This document shows positions 9,019 to 18,216 of a stretch of 64,000 bases of DNA, in pieces (position 1 is the first letter of the stretch; each line of letters starts with the position of its first letter). The stretch is taken from positions 62,001-126,000 of the forward strand of contig NZ_CP103288.1 of NCBI RefSeq assembly GCF_024758005.1. The letters are read 5' to 3'. The translations under genes and the position numbers were made by a program. The stretch comes from Pseudarthrobacter sp. NS4 (GTDB taxonomy: Bacteria > Actinomycetota > Actinomycetes > Actinomycetales > Micrococcaceae). A model generated the notes under the pieces. The model searched no databases and was not told the origin of the DNA. It saw only the letters and a program-made list of their open reading frames with translations.

Positions 9019-9264
9019 ATGATCCAGGTATACCCTTCGAACCGCGACGAGCTTGAGCGGCAGAAATGGCAGCAGGCGAAGTGGAGCACGATTAAGCAAG
9101 AAGACCTCATCGCCTTGAGCCTTAGGAACGGGACAGTGGCCGTGGGAACCGTTGACGACCACACTTCCGACCGCTCGGTGTTCTGGCTGTGGCTCTCCCA
9201 GACGGGCGAGCGTCGCTACTTTCTCTCGGCTGAGGTAACCGGAGCCTGGGCGCCGCCCCAGTAA
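9019..9264 (+). CDS. Small hypothetical protein, 81 aa, paralogous to the product at 44964
   Basis: An 81-aa soluble protein of unknown function. ATG 9019 is preceded by AAAGAG. The centre, ALSLRNGTVAVGTVDDHTSD, followed by FWLW and GERRYF, has the same order of motifs as the small protein encoded at 44964-45207 (RQQGAHVCSGVVDAVTDD, then ILWI and RRLF). The pattern of short beta strands suggests a small barrel fold. It lies 120 bases after the Cys-rich peptide gene, so it may share the upstream promoter. No function is proposed. Confidence 0.65.
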   Translation: MIQVYPSNRDELERQKWQQAKWSTIKQEDLIALSLRNGTVAVGTVDDHTSDRSVFWLWLSQTGERRYFLSAEVTGAWAPPQ

Positions 9265-9699
9265 TCCAGACGAAGGGCCGCTGGTCAGTTTTTCTTTCTC
9301 CCTGAACGCTGTTGGCCAATCGCCTGCTTTCACGCGCGATCACCAGGCCCTATGCCTGCCTGTGGCACGGTGTTGCCGGCCACAGGTGGAGGCATCTGCT
9401 CGCGTGCTGGCCGGATGGGGCTGATTACGAAGGCGGGCTTCTGACGTGCTCAATCGGGGTGGGGACCTCTCCGCCTGTCATCTGGTCCGCATTGAAGCGG
9501 ACCGAGGCTTCGTTGCCTACTTTGGGGTGGCCCCCCGCACCCCTTCCCCAGCGCGCACGTCGCCACTGCGTGATGGAGGGCCGGCAGACCTGGCCTGCGG
9601 CAGTTTGGCCGGTGCCGAAATCGATGCCTCGACTCGAGGCCAGCGGGTTTCATGCCGCCGGCCGAGTTGTTGCCGTCGGCGGCACCCGGTTAGCCAATG

Positions 9700-9725
9700 A
9701 AGGCCTCCGCCCGCCCGGAGGCCTT
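9700..9725. terminator. Bidirectional terminator-like hairpin
   Basis: A perfect 10-bp stem (AAGGCCTCCG / CGGAGGCCTT, loop of 6) sits between the convergent small-protein gene and the dimethylglycine-oxidase-like gene. The rest of the 9265-9839 gap shows no supportable gene. Confidence 0.65.
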
Positions 9726-9839
9726 CCCCAATACATAGCGAGATGCAGAACGCTGCCTTGCCCGGCGGAATTCAGGGTTGCTGGTGCCCGGAATCACTGG
9801 GGCCGGATACCGCGCCCGGCCAGACGCCCCCGGCGGGCA

Positions 9840-12302
9840 TTAGGCGTCGGACAAGGGTGTACGGTCGATGCGGGCAGGCCATTTCTCGGTGAGATGCGAG
9901 ATCTCCAGGTTCGAGCCGAACGCTGCTGCTTCCGGATCGACCCACGCGAATGCCAAAAAGAGGCCCGAGACCGGGTCTTCGGCGGCGCTCGTGACGTACC
10001 CTACGACCGCACCGTCCTTAGACACCGGTGCACCGGGAATGATGGCGTGGCGCTGGTCCTGCATGGTTAGGCGGACAAGGAGGCGGTGTCCAGGGCGGGG
10101 CCCTTGGCCGACGGGACAGTTCCGCTGCGGAAGGGCGGCCTCATAGGGATTGTCCTGCGGTCCATACTCGATGCCGAAGGCCGGAAGCCCGTTGGTGATG
10201 CGTAGAGCGCCGAATGCTTCGTCCCCTACCGGGACCAGACCGTGCTGTGCACCCGTTTTGACCAGGAGATCCCACATATGGAGACCGTGTTCGGTAGAAG
10301 TGTAGAGGGTCCATCCTCCCAGTCCGGTCTCATTTTCGGCGATGACACGGACCGGGACCCCTCCGATGTCGAGCAGCGGCGCTTCGGTTGAGCCCCTTTT
10401 TGGCAGCACTCCTCGACTGACCGAGCTAAGCACTGCCGATGCGCCAGGGCCGATAATCGCCAGCCCAGTGGTCGCGGATGTCACGTCTGAGACGATGACA
10501 CCGTCTGAGTGCGGGGTCTCCTGACGCAGGTGCCACACGTCCTCCGGTGTGCTGCCGATGACCAAAAAGGTGTCGTGTGCGGTCCGGACGAGGGTCAGAT
10601 CGGCGGCGATGCCGCCGGCTGTGCTTGTCACGAAGACTCCGCGACTATGGTCGACCGGCAGGGCAATGTTCGCGGAGAGGATTTCCTGGAGGTGCTTTTC
10701 AACGCTCTCTCCGCGGACCTCAAACGCTTTGACCGCACCCCGGTCGACGAGTCCCACCCGGGCGGCAGCCTGGCGTGCCTCTGCTGTGATGTTGGGTGCC
10801 CATCCGTAGGTTCCCCAGGCGTCGCGCTGGACTGTCGGGATGTCGGTGACGGTTGTCGAGGTGTACCAGAGCGGTCGTTCCCAGCCTCCCTGGCAAGTGC
10901 CGAATACTGCCTGAAGTGCCTCCTGGCGTCCGTAGAAGGGTGTGGTGGCGAACTTGCGGAGTTGGTTCGACTGCTTGCGGGGGTGGCTGATGTCGTAGAC
11001 CTCATCGTAGTTCTCACTGGCCCGTGCGATGCTGGCGCTGCGGGTGAGGTGTGTCTGGTCGAACCGGCGGAAGTCCAGGGTTGTTGTGTCGATTCCGGGG
11101 TCACCGGTGACGATCCAGTCGGCGAGGACCCCGGCGACGCCGGCGGACTGGGTGAGCCAGACGGACTCGCCAAGCCAGAGTCCCTTGATCCCCGGGACCT
11201 CTCCGAGGAGTGGGTTCCCGTCCGGAGTGAACGAGAAAATTCCGTTGTAGCCGTCCTCGGGTTCGCAGCTGTTCGCCTCCGGAACGAGCCTGCGGAGTTC
11301 GTCCCATCCGTCAGTCAGATCATCCCAGGTGAGTGCGTGGATGGCGGGTTCGACCCGGGTGCGGGCGAACTCGGTCGGGGAAGCGATCTCGGTCTGGTCC
11401 ACGGGGATGACGCGATGCTCGTAGGTCCCCCAGGTGAGCCGCTCGCCCATTTGGCGGAAGTATGAGCCGGTGGCCTGGTGCCGGACCATTGGGCGGTCCA
11501 CTTCGACTTCCTCGCTGAAACCTGACAGGGAGGGAAGCGGGCTGGTGTGGGAGGAGCAGTGTTCCATGGGAACCATGGGAAGCTCCAGCCCCAAGAGTTT
11601 CCCGAGCCCGGGTCCCCACAGTCCGGCGCATACGACGACGATATCTGCGGCGAGGAACTGGGTTCCTTCCGGGAGCTTGTCACCTTTGGAAGGATTGCCC
11701 GGCACCGGCGGGGTTGCCCGCACCTCGACGCCGGTGATGCGGCCGTTCTCAACCCGGAAGCCGGTGACCTCGGTGTGGCCGTAGAACGTCGCTCCGTTCC
11801 CGATGGCACGGCGGGCCTGCCACTCAACCGCACGCACGGCCTTGACCACGCCGTCGGTGGGCGTGTGGAAGCCGCCAAGCACCGTGGACGTATCGAGGCC
11901 AGGAAACAGTTCACCGCACTCCTTGGCCGAGACAAGTCGGGACGGGATACCCCAGGACCGCGCCAGGTTGTGCCGGCGGTGAAGGTACGACAGCCTTTCC
12001 TCATCGCAGGCCAGCTCAAGCCCGCCCACGCGTTTGAGGATCCACTGCCCGTCAACCGTGGCGCCGTCCAGTTTGTCCAGCGTTCGTCTGGCCAGCTCTG
12101 ACATTACCGATGAGCCGGTCGTTTGGAACGCAAAACCTGGCGCGTGCGAGGAAGATCCCCCGGTGCGGTAAAGAGGCCCTTGGTCCACCACAGTGACACG
12201 GGACATGCCGCGCTGGGTAAGGTCATCTGCCAGGGCTGCGCCGACGACGCCTGCACCGATGATCAGGATCCTTGTGTCTGCTTCAAGCCGAGTGATGGCC
12301 AC
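9840..12302 (-). CDS. Dimethylglycine oxidase-like FAD/folate enzyme (DAO plus GcvT domains)
   Basis: An 820-aa two-domain enzyme matching dimethylglycine oxidase and sarcosine dehydrogenases (Arthrobacter DMGO is about 830 aa). The N-terminal DAO flavin domain (residues ~1-430) starts with ILIIGAGVVGAALADDL and contains GGSSSHAPGF, whose His53 is the expected covalent FAD attachment site. The C-terminal half is the aminomethyltransferase-type folate domain that captures the released C1 unit. GTG 12302 is the start because AAGGGAG precedes it by six bases; the longer upstream frame is not needed. It is likely to demethylate an N-methylated amino acid in the cytosol. Dimethylglycine is the family substrate; a proline-betaine-type substrate is possible given the neighbourhood. 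It is controlled by the site at 12446. Confidence 0.88.
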   Translation of the reverse strand: MAITRLEADTRILIIGAGVVGAALADDLTQRGMSRVTVVDQGPLYRTGGSSSHAPGFAFQTTGSSVMSELARRTLDKLDGATVDGQWILKRVGGLELACDEERLSYLHRRHNLARSWGIPSRLVSAKECGELFPGLDTSTVLGGFHTPTDGVVKAVRAVEWQARRAIGNGATFYGHTEVTGFRVENGRITGVEVRATPPVPGNPSKGDKLPEGTQFLAADIVVVCAGLWGPGLGKLLGLELPMVPMEHCSSHTSPLPSLSGFSEEVEVDRPMVRHQATGSYFRQMGERLTWGTYEHRVIPVDQTEIASPTEFARTRVEPAIHALTWDDLTDGWDELRRLVPEANSCEPEDGYNGIFSFTPDGNPLLGEVPGIKGLWLGESVWLTQSAGVAGVLADWIVTGDPGIDTTTLDFRRFDQTHLTRSASIARASENYDEVYDISHPRKQSNQLRKFATTPFYGRQEALQAVFGTCQGGWERPLWYTSTTVTDIPTVQRDAWGTYGWAPNITAEARQAAARVGLVDRGAVKAFEVRGESVEKHLQEILSANIALPVDHSRGVFVTSTAGGIAADLTLVRTAHDTFLVIGSTPEDVWHLRQETPHSDGVIVSDVTSATTGLAIIGPGASAVLSSVSRGVLPKRGSTEAPLLDIGGVPVRVIAENETGLGGWTLYTSTEHGLHMWDLLVKTGAQHGLVPVGDEAFGALRITNGLPAFGIEYGPQDNPYEAALPQRNCPVGQGPRPGHRLLVRLTMQDQRHAIIPGAPVSKDGAVVGYVTSAAEDPVSGLFLAFAWVDPEAAAFGSNLEISHLTEKWPARIDRTPLSDA

Positions 12303-12439
12303 GTATTCTCCCTTACAGTCGGAGACCTCAGCGTCTCCGGATAAAATGTGAGCCGGCTTCGGGACGCGGGATAGGATCCTCGTCAGCGAAGCCGGGGCTG
12401 GCACCTTAGACGGGCCAGCCCCAGCAAGATGTCCCCCCA

Positions 12440-12468
12440 GTGATATGTGATCACAAGTTTCTCGGCAA
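12440..12468 (-). promoter_or_regulatory. Promoter with TGTGATCACA operator (regulon site 2)
   Basis: On the minus strand TTGCCG (12463-12468), a 17-base spacer and TATCAC (12440-12445) form a plausible promoter for the dimethylglycine-oxidase-like gene. TGTGATCACA at 12446-12455 fills the -10-proximal half of the spacer and is flanked by TGATA. Confidence 0.6.
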
Positions 12469-13218
12469 CAGGTTACAAGCGGGGATCCCAATCACACAAG
12501 AGTTATCCGAAAAATTTCCACTTGCTTGTCCGCGTGCACACGGCAGCAGTCAGCCTGCTCCTACCGTTTGCCACTTTCTAGGTGGCGGTGGCGCCATGGT
12601 CGGCGCTCGGATAGCCGCCATGACCGCGGCAGACACAACCCATATAACCCCTATCGCCGAGACGGCAACTGCGCAGCCACGGCCGGTCGCAGAGGCGGCC
12701 ACGGCCAGGCCAGGGAGACGAAATTAAGCGGCATGGGGATCTGCCCGGGGAATCCCGTTGCCCCCCATGCCACCGCCGTAAGCACCCTGGAAGCCGCAAA
12801 CAAAAACAGCGGGCGGCATGCCCTGCCCAAGGCAGCACCTGCTGCCGGGGCCGCGAGACACTGGGCCCCGGGGAGGCGGCAGCCAGCGCACCCCCGACAG
12901 CAACATCGTCTAGTTGCTGCACGGCCAGGACGGGGATCGCCACAGCCGAGCCGGCTACGGCCGTCGGGGCGGGATTGAAGCGGCAAGATAGCCAAGCCCA
13001 CTCATTCTTCGCAGAGACCGTCTTTCAACGAATAAGGGCCTGCGCTCGGACGCCAGGTCGGCGTACGTAGGGGTGGGCGCTCGGCTCCGAGCTGGGGATG
13101 CTTGAAATAAAGGAGCATCACCGGGGGGAGCGCGTCCACTGAAAGGCACTGGCATCATGCGCCCACGCCTTCTATGGGTCACCGCAGAGACGATTTACAC
13201 GGGCGTTACACCCCAGCA
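12469..13218. other. Long divergent intergenic region without a recognised gene
   Basis: About 750 GC-rich bases between two regulon promoters. Open frames here are low-complexity Arg/Pro/Ala translations without ribosome sites. I see no gene, RNA or repeat that I can support. Confidence 0.5.
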
Positions 13219-13248
13219 TTGACCTGATATGTGATCACAGGCTAGGTT
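13219..13248 (+). promoter_or_regulatory. Promoter with TGTGATCACA operator (regulon site 3)
   Basis: TTGACC (13219-13224), an 18-base spacer and TAGGTT (13243-13248). TGTGATCACA at 13230-13239 is inside the spacer and has the same TGATA flank as sites 1 and 2. It lies about 150 bases before the MFS gene. Confidence 0.6.
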
Positions 13249-13394
13249 TGGTGATCGGGGCCACAAGGTCCACACAATGCTGCGAGTCCGGCAAGACGCT
13301 CTGACGAGCCCCATCTGACCTTTCACGAACACTTCCCTCCCTCAAAGGCGGAGGAGAAACGCATGTCATCATCACTGAGCGCAAGGAGCCACCG

Positions 13395-14741
13395 GTGTCT
13401 TCTATAAAGACCACAACACCAGCTACAGACGATGCAGCCACCATGACCTTCAAGCGCCGCTTCCTGACCAAGCTGACCGCAGTCCTGGTCGGAGGGATGT
13501 TCCTGGACGGCTACATTCTTGGAATCATTGGCACAGTGATTGGCACCATCGCCACGGAACTGAGCTTCACGCCGATGTGGGAGGGCCTGATCGTGGCCTC
13601 CTCGCTGCTCGGCATCTTGGTCGGCTCACCTATAGGCGGCTGGCTCGGGGACAAGTTCGGCCGCAAGCCGCTGTTCATGATTGACATGGGAATCTTCGTC
13701 GTCGGCTCGGTTCTCCAGTTCTTCGTCCACGACCCAGGGCAGCTCTTCGTCGTCCGGCTGCTGATGGGAATCGCAGTTGGCGTTGAATACTCCGTTGGCT
13801 GGCCGCTGATGTCCGAATTCGCGCCCGCCAGGTTGCGGGGACGACTGATGGGCCTGACCCTGGTCGCCTTCTATGTCGGTTTCATGGTCGCCTTCATTGT
13901 GGGCTACGTGCTGACCACTGCCGTCTCCGTGGACTGGCGGATCATCCTCGGCTCGAGCACCCTTCCTGCAGTGATTCTGTTCTTCGCCCGCTTCGGCCTG
14001 CCTGAATCACCACGCTGGCTGTGGAGCAAAGGCCGCCATGACGAGGCGCGTGCAGTGGCACACAAGTACATGGAGGCCGGCACCGACATGAACGACGTCG
14101 AGCACGAGCACGACCGCCCTGCGGGCAACTTCAAGATGCTGTTCTCACGCCGGTACTGGCGGGCCACTCTCTTCTGCTCGATGTTCTGGCTCTGCGCGGT
14201 CACTCCCTACTTCGCGATTGCCACCTTCGCCGAGAGTGTGCTGGAAGGGTATGGACTCGGCCACGGGCTCGCCGGCGGGGTCGGGCTCTCTGCGGTCGCC
14301 ACCGCCGGCGTCGTCCTCACGGTCATCCTGATCGACCGGGCCGGCCGCCGCGTCCTGACCGTTCCACCGCAGTGGCTGTGCTTCGTGCTCCTGTTGATCA
14401 TCGGCCTGTGGGTGGGTGCACCGGCCTGGGTTGTCCTGGCCTGCTTCCTGACCTTCTCGTTCTTCAATGCCGGATACAACACGCTGACCGGTATCTACCC
14501 TGGTGAGGTCTTCCCGACGGAGATCCGCGGGATCGGCACAGGGTTTGCGACCGCGGTCAGCCGGGTTGGAGCCGGTGCCGGAACATTCCTGCTGCCCTGG
14601 TCAATGGCAACCTACGGCACGCAGGTCACCATGCTGATGGCTGCCGGGCTTACCCTCATCGGTGCGATCCTGTCCCAGTGGCTGGCTCCCGAGACCAAAG
14701 GGAAATCCCTGACCGAGACAGCTGCGGGCTTCTCCCACTAA
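13395..14741 (+). CDS. MFS transporter, sugar-porter-like (paralog of 45374-46711)
   Basis: A 448-aa inner-membrane transporter of the major facilitator superfamily with about 12 hydrophobic segments. Signature loops are visible: GGWLGDKFGRKPLF after TM2, LRGRLMG between TM4 and TM5, PESPRWLWSKGR at the central loop, DRAGRRVL, and the C-terminal PETKGKSLTE typical of sugar and aromatic-acid porter types. GTG 13395 is preceded by AAGGAG. Its regulon promoter and the downstream tautomerase and amine oxidase genes suggest it imports the substrate degraded by this block. A closely similar transporter is encoded at 45374. The substrate is unknown. Confidence 0.9.
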   Translation: MSSIKTTTPATDDAATMTFKRRFLTKLTAVLVGGMFLDGYILGIIGTVIGTIATELSFTPMWEGLIVASSLLGILVGSPIGGWLGDKFGRKPLFMIDMGIFVVGSVLQFFVHDPGQLFVVRLLMGIAVGVEYSVGWPLMSEFAPARLRGRLMGLTLVAFYVGFMVAFIVGYVLTTAVSVDWRIILGSSTLPAVILFFARFGLPESPRWLWSKGRHDEARAVAHKYMEAGTDMNDVEHEHDRPAGNFKMLFSRRYWRATLFCSMFWLCAVTPYFAIATFAESVLEGYGLGHGLAGGVGLSAVATAGVVLTVILIDRAGRRVLTVPPQWLCFVLLLIIGLWVGAPAWVVLACFLTFSFFNAGYNTLTGIYPGEVFPTEIRGIGTGFATAVSRVGAGAGTFLLPWSMATYGTQVTMLMAAGLTLIGAILSQWLAPETKGKSLTETAAGFSH

Positions 14742-14811
14742 AAGGCCCGGCACCTGGTACTCCGACATCTTTCATGGACCATGTCCGCCATACAACCCGA
14801 AGTAGGTACCT

Positions 14812-15192
14812 ATGCCGTTCGTACGGATCGATTATCCCGCCGGGAAGGAAAAAGGCTACCGGGAAGCGCTCAGTGATGCTGTTGCGACCGCGCTGACCGA
14901 AAGTCTCCACATTCCCTCCAACGACCGCTTTCAGGTCCTGACCGAGCACTCCAGAGGTGCCATTGTTGCAGATCAACGGCACCTGGAAATTGACGGGTCC
15001 GATCAAACCATCGTGGTTCAGGCGTTCATTAATGCCGGCCGCAGCACCGAACAGAAGTGTTCCTTCTACAAGGCGACCGCCAGCCACATCAGCCAATTGA
15101 CCGGGAGCCGCAAGGAAGACATCATCATCAGCATCGTCGAAGTTAGAGGCGAAAACTGGTCTTTCGGAAACGGCGAAGCACAGTACGCCTAG
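14812..15192 (+). CDS. Tautomerase-superfamily protein
   Basis: A 126-aa protein of the 4-oxalocrotonate tautomerase superfamily. It begins Met-Pro-Phe-Val-Arg, so removal of Met leaves the catalytic N-terminal proline. The length corresponds to a fused two-repeat subunit. It lies 70 bases after the MFS gene and 131 bases before the amine oxidase gene on the same strand and is probably in the same unit. Such enzymes interconvert enol and keto or imine and enamine forms of small acids, which would suit imine products of amine oxidation; that role is inference. Confidence 0.82.
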   Translation: MPFVRIDYPAGKEKGYREALSDAVATALTESLHIPSNDRFQVLTEHSRGAIVADQRHLEIDGSDQTIVVQAFINAGRSTEQKCSFYKATASHISQLTGSRKEDIIISIVEVRGENWSFGNGEAQYA

Positions 15193-15323
15193 GTTTGCCC
15201 TCCCTGCCAGTTCAGTTCCCGGTATCCAGCAGTGGCTGTCGGAGACACTCCGAGCGCGGCTTTCGAACCGCTTGAAAAAGCGAAAGCTGCCGTACAGCTC
15301 TAAGCAACAGAAAGTTGGACAAG

Positions 15324-16685
15324 ATGACCCGTATTCATGATGTTGTCGTCATCGGGGCTGGCCCTGCAGGTCTGGCCCTGGCCTACGAACTCCGCGATTT
15401 GGATCTCGACATCCAAATCCTTGAAGCCGCCGATGAGATTGGCGGAAGGACACGCAGCGTTCAACTCGCCGGCGCGCCCGTCAATACAGGAGCAATGTTC
15501 ATTTATCGCGGTACGAGGGCAGAATCGCTGGCGCGGGAACTAGAACAGGAAACCGCTCCCTTCCACCCCAAAACCTATGGCGTCCATATCGACGGCGTAA
15601 CGTCTGTCGCTCGATCAACTGCAGAGGTCGTGAAACAGCTGCCGCTGTCTGCCGAATCCAAGTCGGCGCTGATTAGGTTCATGGATGACCTGGCAGATGA
15701 ATATACCGAAAACGTCTCGGAAGGCACCATCACAGACAAGGCGTCCGCGTTGGTCAACGAAACCGTCGCGGCTCGACTTGAAGGGCTGCCTGGACCTGCC
15801 CGGAGCATTATTGAGGCCGCAGTTTGCGGCGGCTCGGTAGGGGACGCCGCCCAGCTCTCGGCAAAGTACGCCCTCCGGTACCTGGCCAGCTACATTGCCC
15901 ACGAACAGGACAACAGGCTTTACCCCGTAAGCGGCATGCAGTCCCTTCCACACGCTCTCGCAGCTAACGTAGCGGAGACCACTACAATCACCACGGGATC
16001 CAGGGTCACCAGTGTCAGGGTATCCGGTGACCTGTTCGAAGTCGCTGCCAGCAGCGGAGGCGAAGAAAGGGTTCATCTCGCGCGCCACGTTGTGGCGACA
16101 GTACCTGCGCCTCAGCTTTCTCACCTTTGCCCGGGTCTGCCGCAGTGGAAGCTCAAGGCGCTACAGGAAGCGGCAACCCCCGGGAGCACAACTATCACCA
16201 TCGCAGCCGATGTCCGCGGATTCCCGGAATTCATTCACTGGTCCTTCGTTTCCACAGTGGGGAAGCTGTTCGACGCCGTTCTTAACCCCCAGCCTGGTGT
16301 TCTGCCTAGCGACGGGATCATTCGGTTCACTTGCTATGGAAACTCTGCGGGCTTCCTCCCGGGCATCGAGGGGGACGAGGCGCGCATACAACTTTGGATC
16401 GACGACTTCCTGGACGTGGCACCGGCGCTTACCGGTCGTATTGTGGGAGCCGAGGTGGCCACATGGGAACACTGCTTCGCAGTGCTGTCACCCGGACGCA
16501 ACGATGCCTTGCCAGAGCTTCAGCGAAGCGTCGGCAACCTACACTTTGCCAGCGACTACACCTCCGAAACGGCAGGCTCACACGGCGCATATGAGGAAGC
16601 ACGCCGGGTGGCGGAAAAACTGCGGCGCGTTTTTCAGGAGCAGGCCGGGAAGCCGCCAGCCAATCGATCACTGGCGCATGGATGA
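15324..16685 (+). CDS. Flavin-containing amine oxidase
   Basis: A 453-aa FAD amine oxidase of the MAO/polyamine oxidase group. The N-terminus holds the dinucleotide-binding motif VVVIGAGPAGLALAYEL and GGRTRS. The C-terminus has HFASDYTSETAGSHGAYEEA, the second FAD contact block. ATG 15324 follows GAAAG at nine bases; a TTG nine bases upstream is possible. It is expected to oxidise a primary or secondary amine to an imine or aldehyde with release of H2O2 and ammonia or amine. It forms a probable unit with the MFS transporter and tautomerase. Confidence 0.85.
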   Translation: MTRIHDVVVIGAGPAGLALAYELRDLDLDIQILEAADEIGGRTRSVQLAGAPVNTGAMFIYRGTRAESLARELEQETAPFHPKTYGVHIDGVTSVARSTAEVVKQLPLSAESKSALIRFMDDLADEYTENVSEGTITDKASALVNETVAARLEGLPGPARSIIEAAVCGGSVGDAAQLSAKYALRYLASYIAHEQDNRLYPVSGMQSLPHALAANVAETTTITTGSRVTSVRVSGDLFEVAASSGGEERVHLARHVVATVPAPQLSHLCPGLPQWKLKALQEAATPGSTTITIAADVRGFPEFIHWSFVSTVGKLFDAVLNPQPGVLPSDGIIRFTCYGNSAGFLPGIEGDEARIQLWIDDFLDVAPALTGRIVGAEVATWEHCFAVLSPGRNDALPELQRSVGNLHFASDYTSETAGSHGAYEEARRVAEKLRRVFQEQAGKPPANRSLAHG

Positions 16686-16868
16686 GACATCAAAATCATT
16701 GCGGCGCGGTACCGATCCCAACTAGCAGCTGAGAACAACGGCCATTCATACTGCATCGAGTGCGGAGGCTGACTCGGAATTCGGTCAGGATGATGTTGCG
16801 GGGCCTGCGGCGCTGGTAGGGACCTGCGTCGGTCGGGGAAACCTGGCTGACCAGAGGGATACAGAGGA

Positions 16869-17549
16869 CTAGGGGGTACTTTGTTCCGCCAGCCGTGCCT
16901 TGATCCGCTCGCTGGCGTTGACAAGGGAGGCTTCGTTCACCGCGGCGGCGGCGCTCGGATCCCTGTTCCGTGTTGCAGTGATCAGGTCCTGCTGGTAGCG
17001 CCACAGCGAGTCATCCTCCGCTGCGTCCAGGGAACCCTGGGCGCCGACAATCTTGTAGGCTCTGCACTGCTGCCATAGTGTCCGGATCATCTGGAGCAGC
17101 ACCGGGTTACCTCCGGCTTGGTAAAGAATGGCCAGCATCGCCTCGTCGTGATCCAGCAGGGCAATTGCCCGGCCTTCGTCAATCGCCTTCCGCATCAGGT
17201 CGTATTCGGACTGCATTCTGCTGCAATCTTCGGCGGTGGCATTTCCTGCGCCCAGGCGCGCGGCCTCCGTTTCCAGGAGTCGGCGAACGTTGTAGACGTG
17301 GATCAACTCCTGAAGCGTTAGGCTCTTCACCACAGCACCCTTGTGCGGCTGGCGCACGGCCAGCCCTGCCTCCTCCAGCCGCCGGATCGCCTCGCGTACG
17401 GGCGTCACGCTGGTTCCCACCAGCTCGGCGAGGTCGTGTACCTTCAGTCGCGAGCCAGCCGGCAGCTCACCGCTTAGGATCGCGGCATGAATCATTGCGT
17501 AGACCCGGTTGGTAAGGAGGGTGGGCTCGACGCGTTGGGATGTGACCAC
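16869..17549 (-). CDS. GntR-family regulator, FCD subfamily (copy 1)
   Basis: A 226-aa regulator with a winged helix at residues ~10-75 (VGTSVTPVREAIRRLEEAGL) and a C-terminal FCD helical ligand domain. It is clearly related to the copies at 23201 and 26859, which share LVADQVYE or similar starts, VGTSVMPVREAIR and the ELIHIYDVR linker. GTG 17549 has no ribosome site, but TATATT lies about a dozen bases upstream, so the mRNA may be leaderless. TGTGACCACA overlaps the start codon, suggesting autorepression. FCD regulators usually sense carboxylic acids or amino acid intermediates. Confidence 0.9.
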   Translation of the reverse strand: MVTSQRVEPTLLTNRVYAMIHAAILSGELPAGSRLKVHDLAELVGTSVTPVREAIRRLEEAGLAVRQPHKGAVVKSLTLQELIHVYNVRRLLETEAARLGAGNATAEDCSRMQSEYDLMRKAIDEGRAIALLDHDEAMLAILYQAGGNPVLLQMIRTLWQQCRAYKIVGAQGSLDAAEDDSLWRYQQDLITATRNRDPSAAAAVNEASLVNASERIKARLAEQSTP

Positions 17550-17550
17550 A
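17541..17550. promoter_or_regulatory. Regulon-like operator overlapping a start codon
   Basis: TGTGACCACA differs by one base from the TGTGATCACA palindrome and overlaps the GTG start of the GntR gene. Next to it is GATCAAATAT, resembling the sequence at 27568. Binding would block initiation directly. Confidence 0.4.
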
Positions 17551-17650
17551 GATCAAATATACGGTTGTACCTGCAGGGCTCCTCCCGGGGCTCACCGGCG
17601 GGGACGTCAGCTCCAGGAAAACTTCGCACCAGGGGTGCTCGCGGTAACTG

Positions 17651-18079
17651 CTAGTCCGCGTCGTACGTGTTGGCGATGTAGACGTCGCAGTGCGCGTTAT
17701 GCGCCACGCTGTTGGCGACGCTGCCCAAGACACGTCCGATCCCGTGCATCCTGCGGTTGCCAACCACGATAATGCGTGCCTCTTTGCGGTTTGCTTCCCT
17801 GATAAGGGCGTCCGCTGGCCGGCCGGAAACTGCGGAGTAGGTGATCTTGATGTCTCCGCCCAAGGTGTCTGCAACGGTCCTGGCGACGTGTTCTGCCTTG
17901 TCGGCGTCGGAGACGATCCATTTGTCACTACCGCTGCCGAATATCCCGGAACGGTCAGCGTCGAAGGCTGACACCACGTGGAGTGTCGCGCTAAGTGCCG
18001 TGGCCAGATCCCTTGCAGCCTCTGCGGCTTTTCTGGCCGTGTCGCTGCCATCAACGCCTACAACAATGATTCCACTCAC
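17651..18079 (-). CDS. Universal stress protein (UspA family)
   Basis: A 142-aa single-domain UspA protein. The first strand IIVVGVDGSDTA binds nucleotide phosphate, and the C-terminal GNRRMHGIGRVLGSVANSV is the G-2X-G-9X-G(S/T)-type ATP motif. GTG 18079 is preceded by GGGAG. It lies downstream of the amino acid ABC operon but is separated from it by a strong hairpin, so is probably expressed separately. Role: stress or energy-state response, partner unknown. Confidence 0.9.
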   Translation of the reverse strand: MSGIIVVGVDGSDTARKAAEAARDLATALSATLHVVSAFDADRSGIFGSGSDKWIVSDADKAEHVARTVADTLGGDIKITYSAVSGRPADALIREANRKEARIIVVGNRRMHGIGRVLGSVANSVAHNAHCDVYIANTYDAD

Positions 18080-18155
18080 GATCCTGCTCCCTTGCTTGGT
18101 TCTGCGACACCGGCTGTAACCTGCATCGTCCGCTCCTTTAATGTTGCTGTTTCAC

Positions 18156-18198
18156 CATCAGGGCGACGCCGGATAGGCTATCCGGCGTCGCCCTGATG
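18156..18198. terminator. Strong 20-bp hairpin terminator
   Basis: Perfect inverted repeat with arms 18156-18175 and 18179-18198 and a 3-base loop. It lies just after the stop of the substrate-binding protein gene and ends the ABC operon before the Usp gene. Confidence 0.8.
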
Positions 18199-18216
18199 CA
18201 AGAACGATGCTCCGAG

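Noticed and set aside
9312..10070. 252-aa plus-strand open frame
   Set aside because: Runs through a terminator hairpin and over the 3' end of the DMGO-like gene in antisense; composition unlike a protein.
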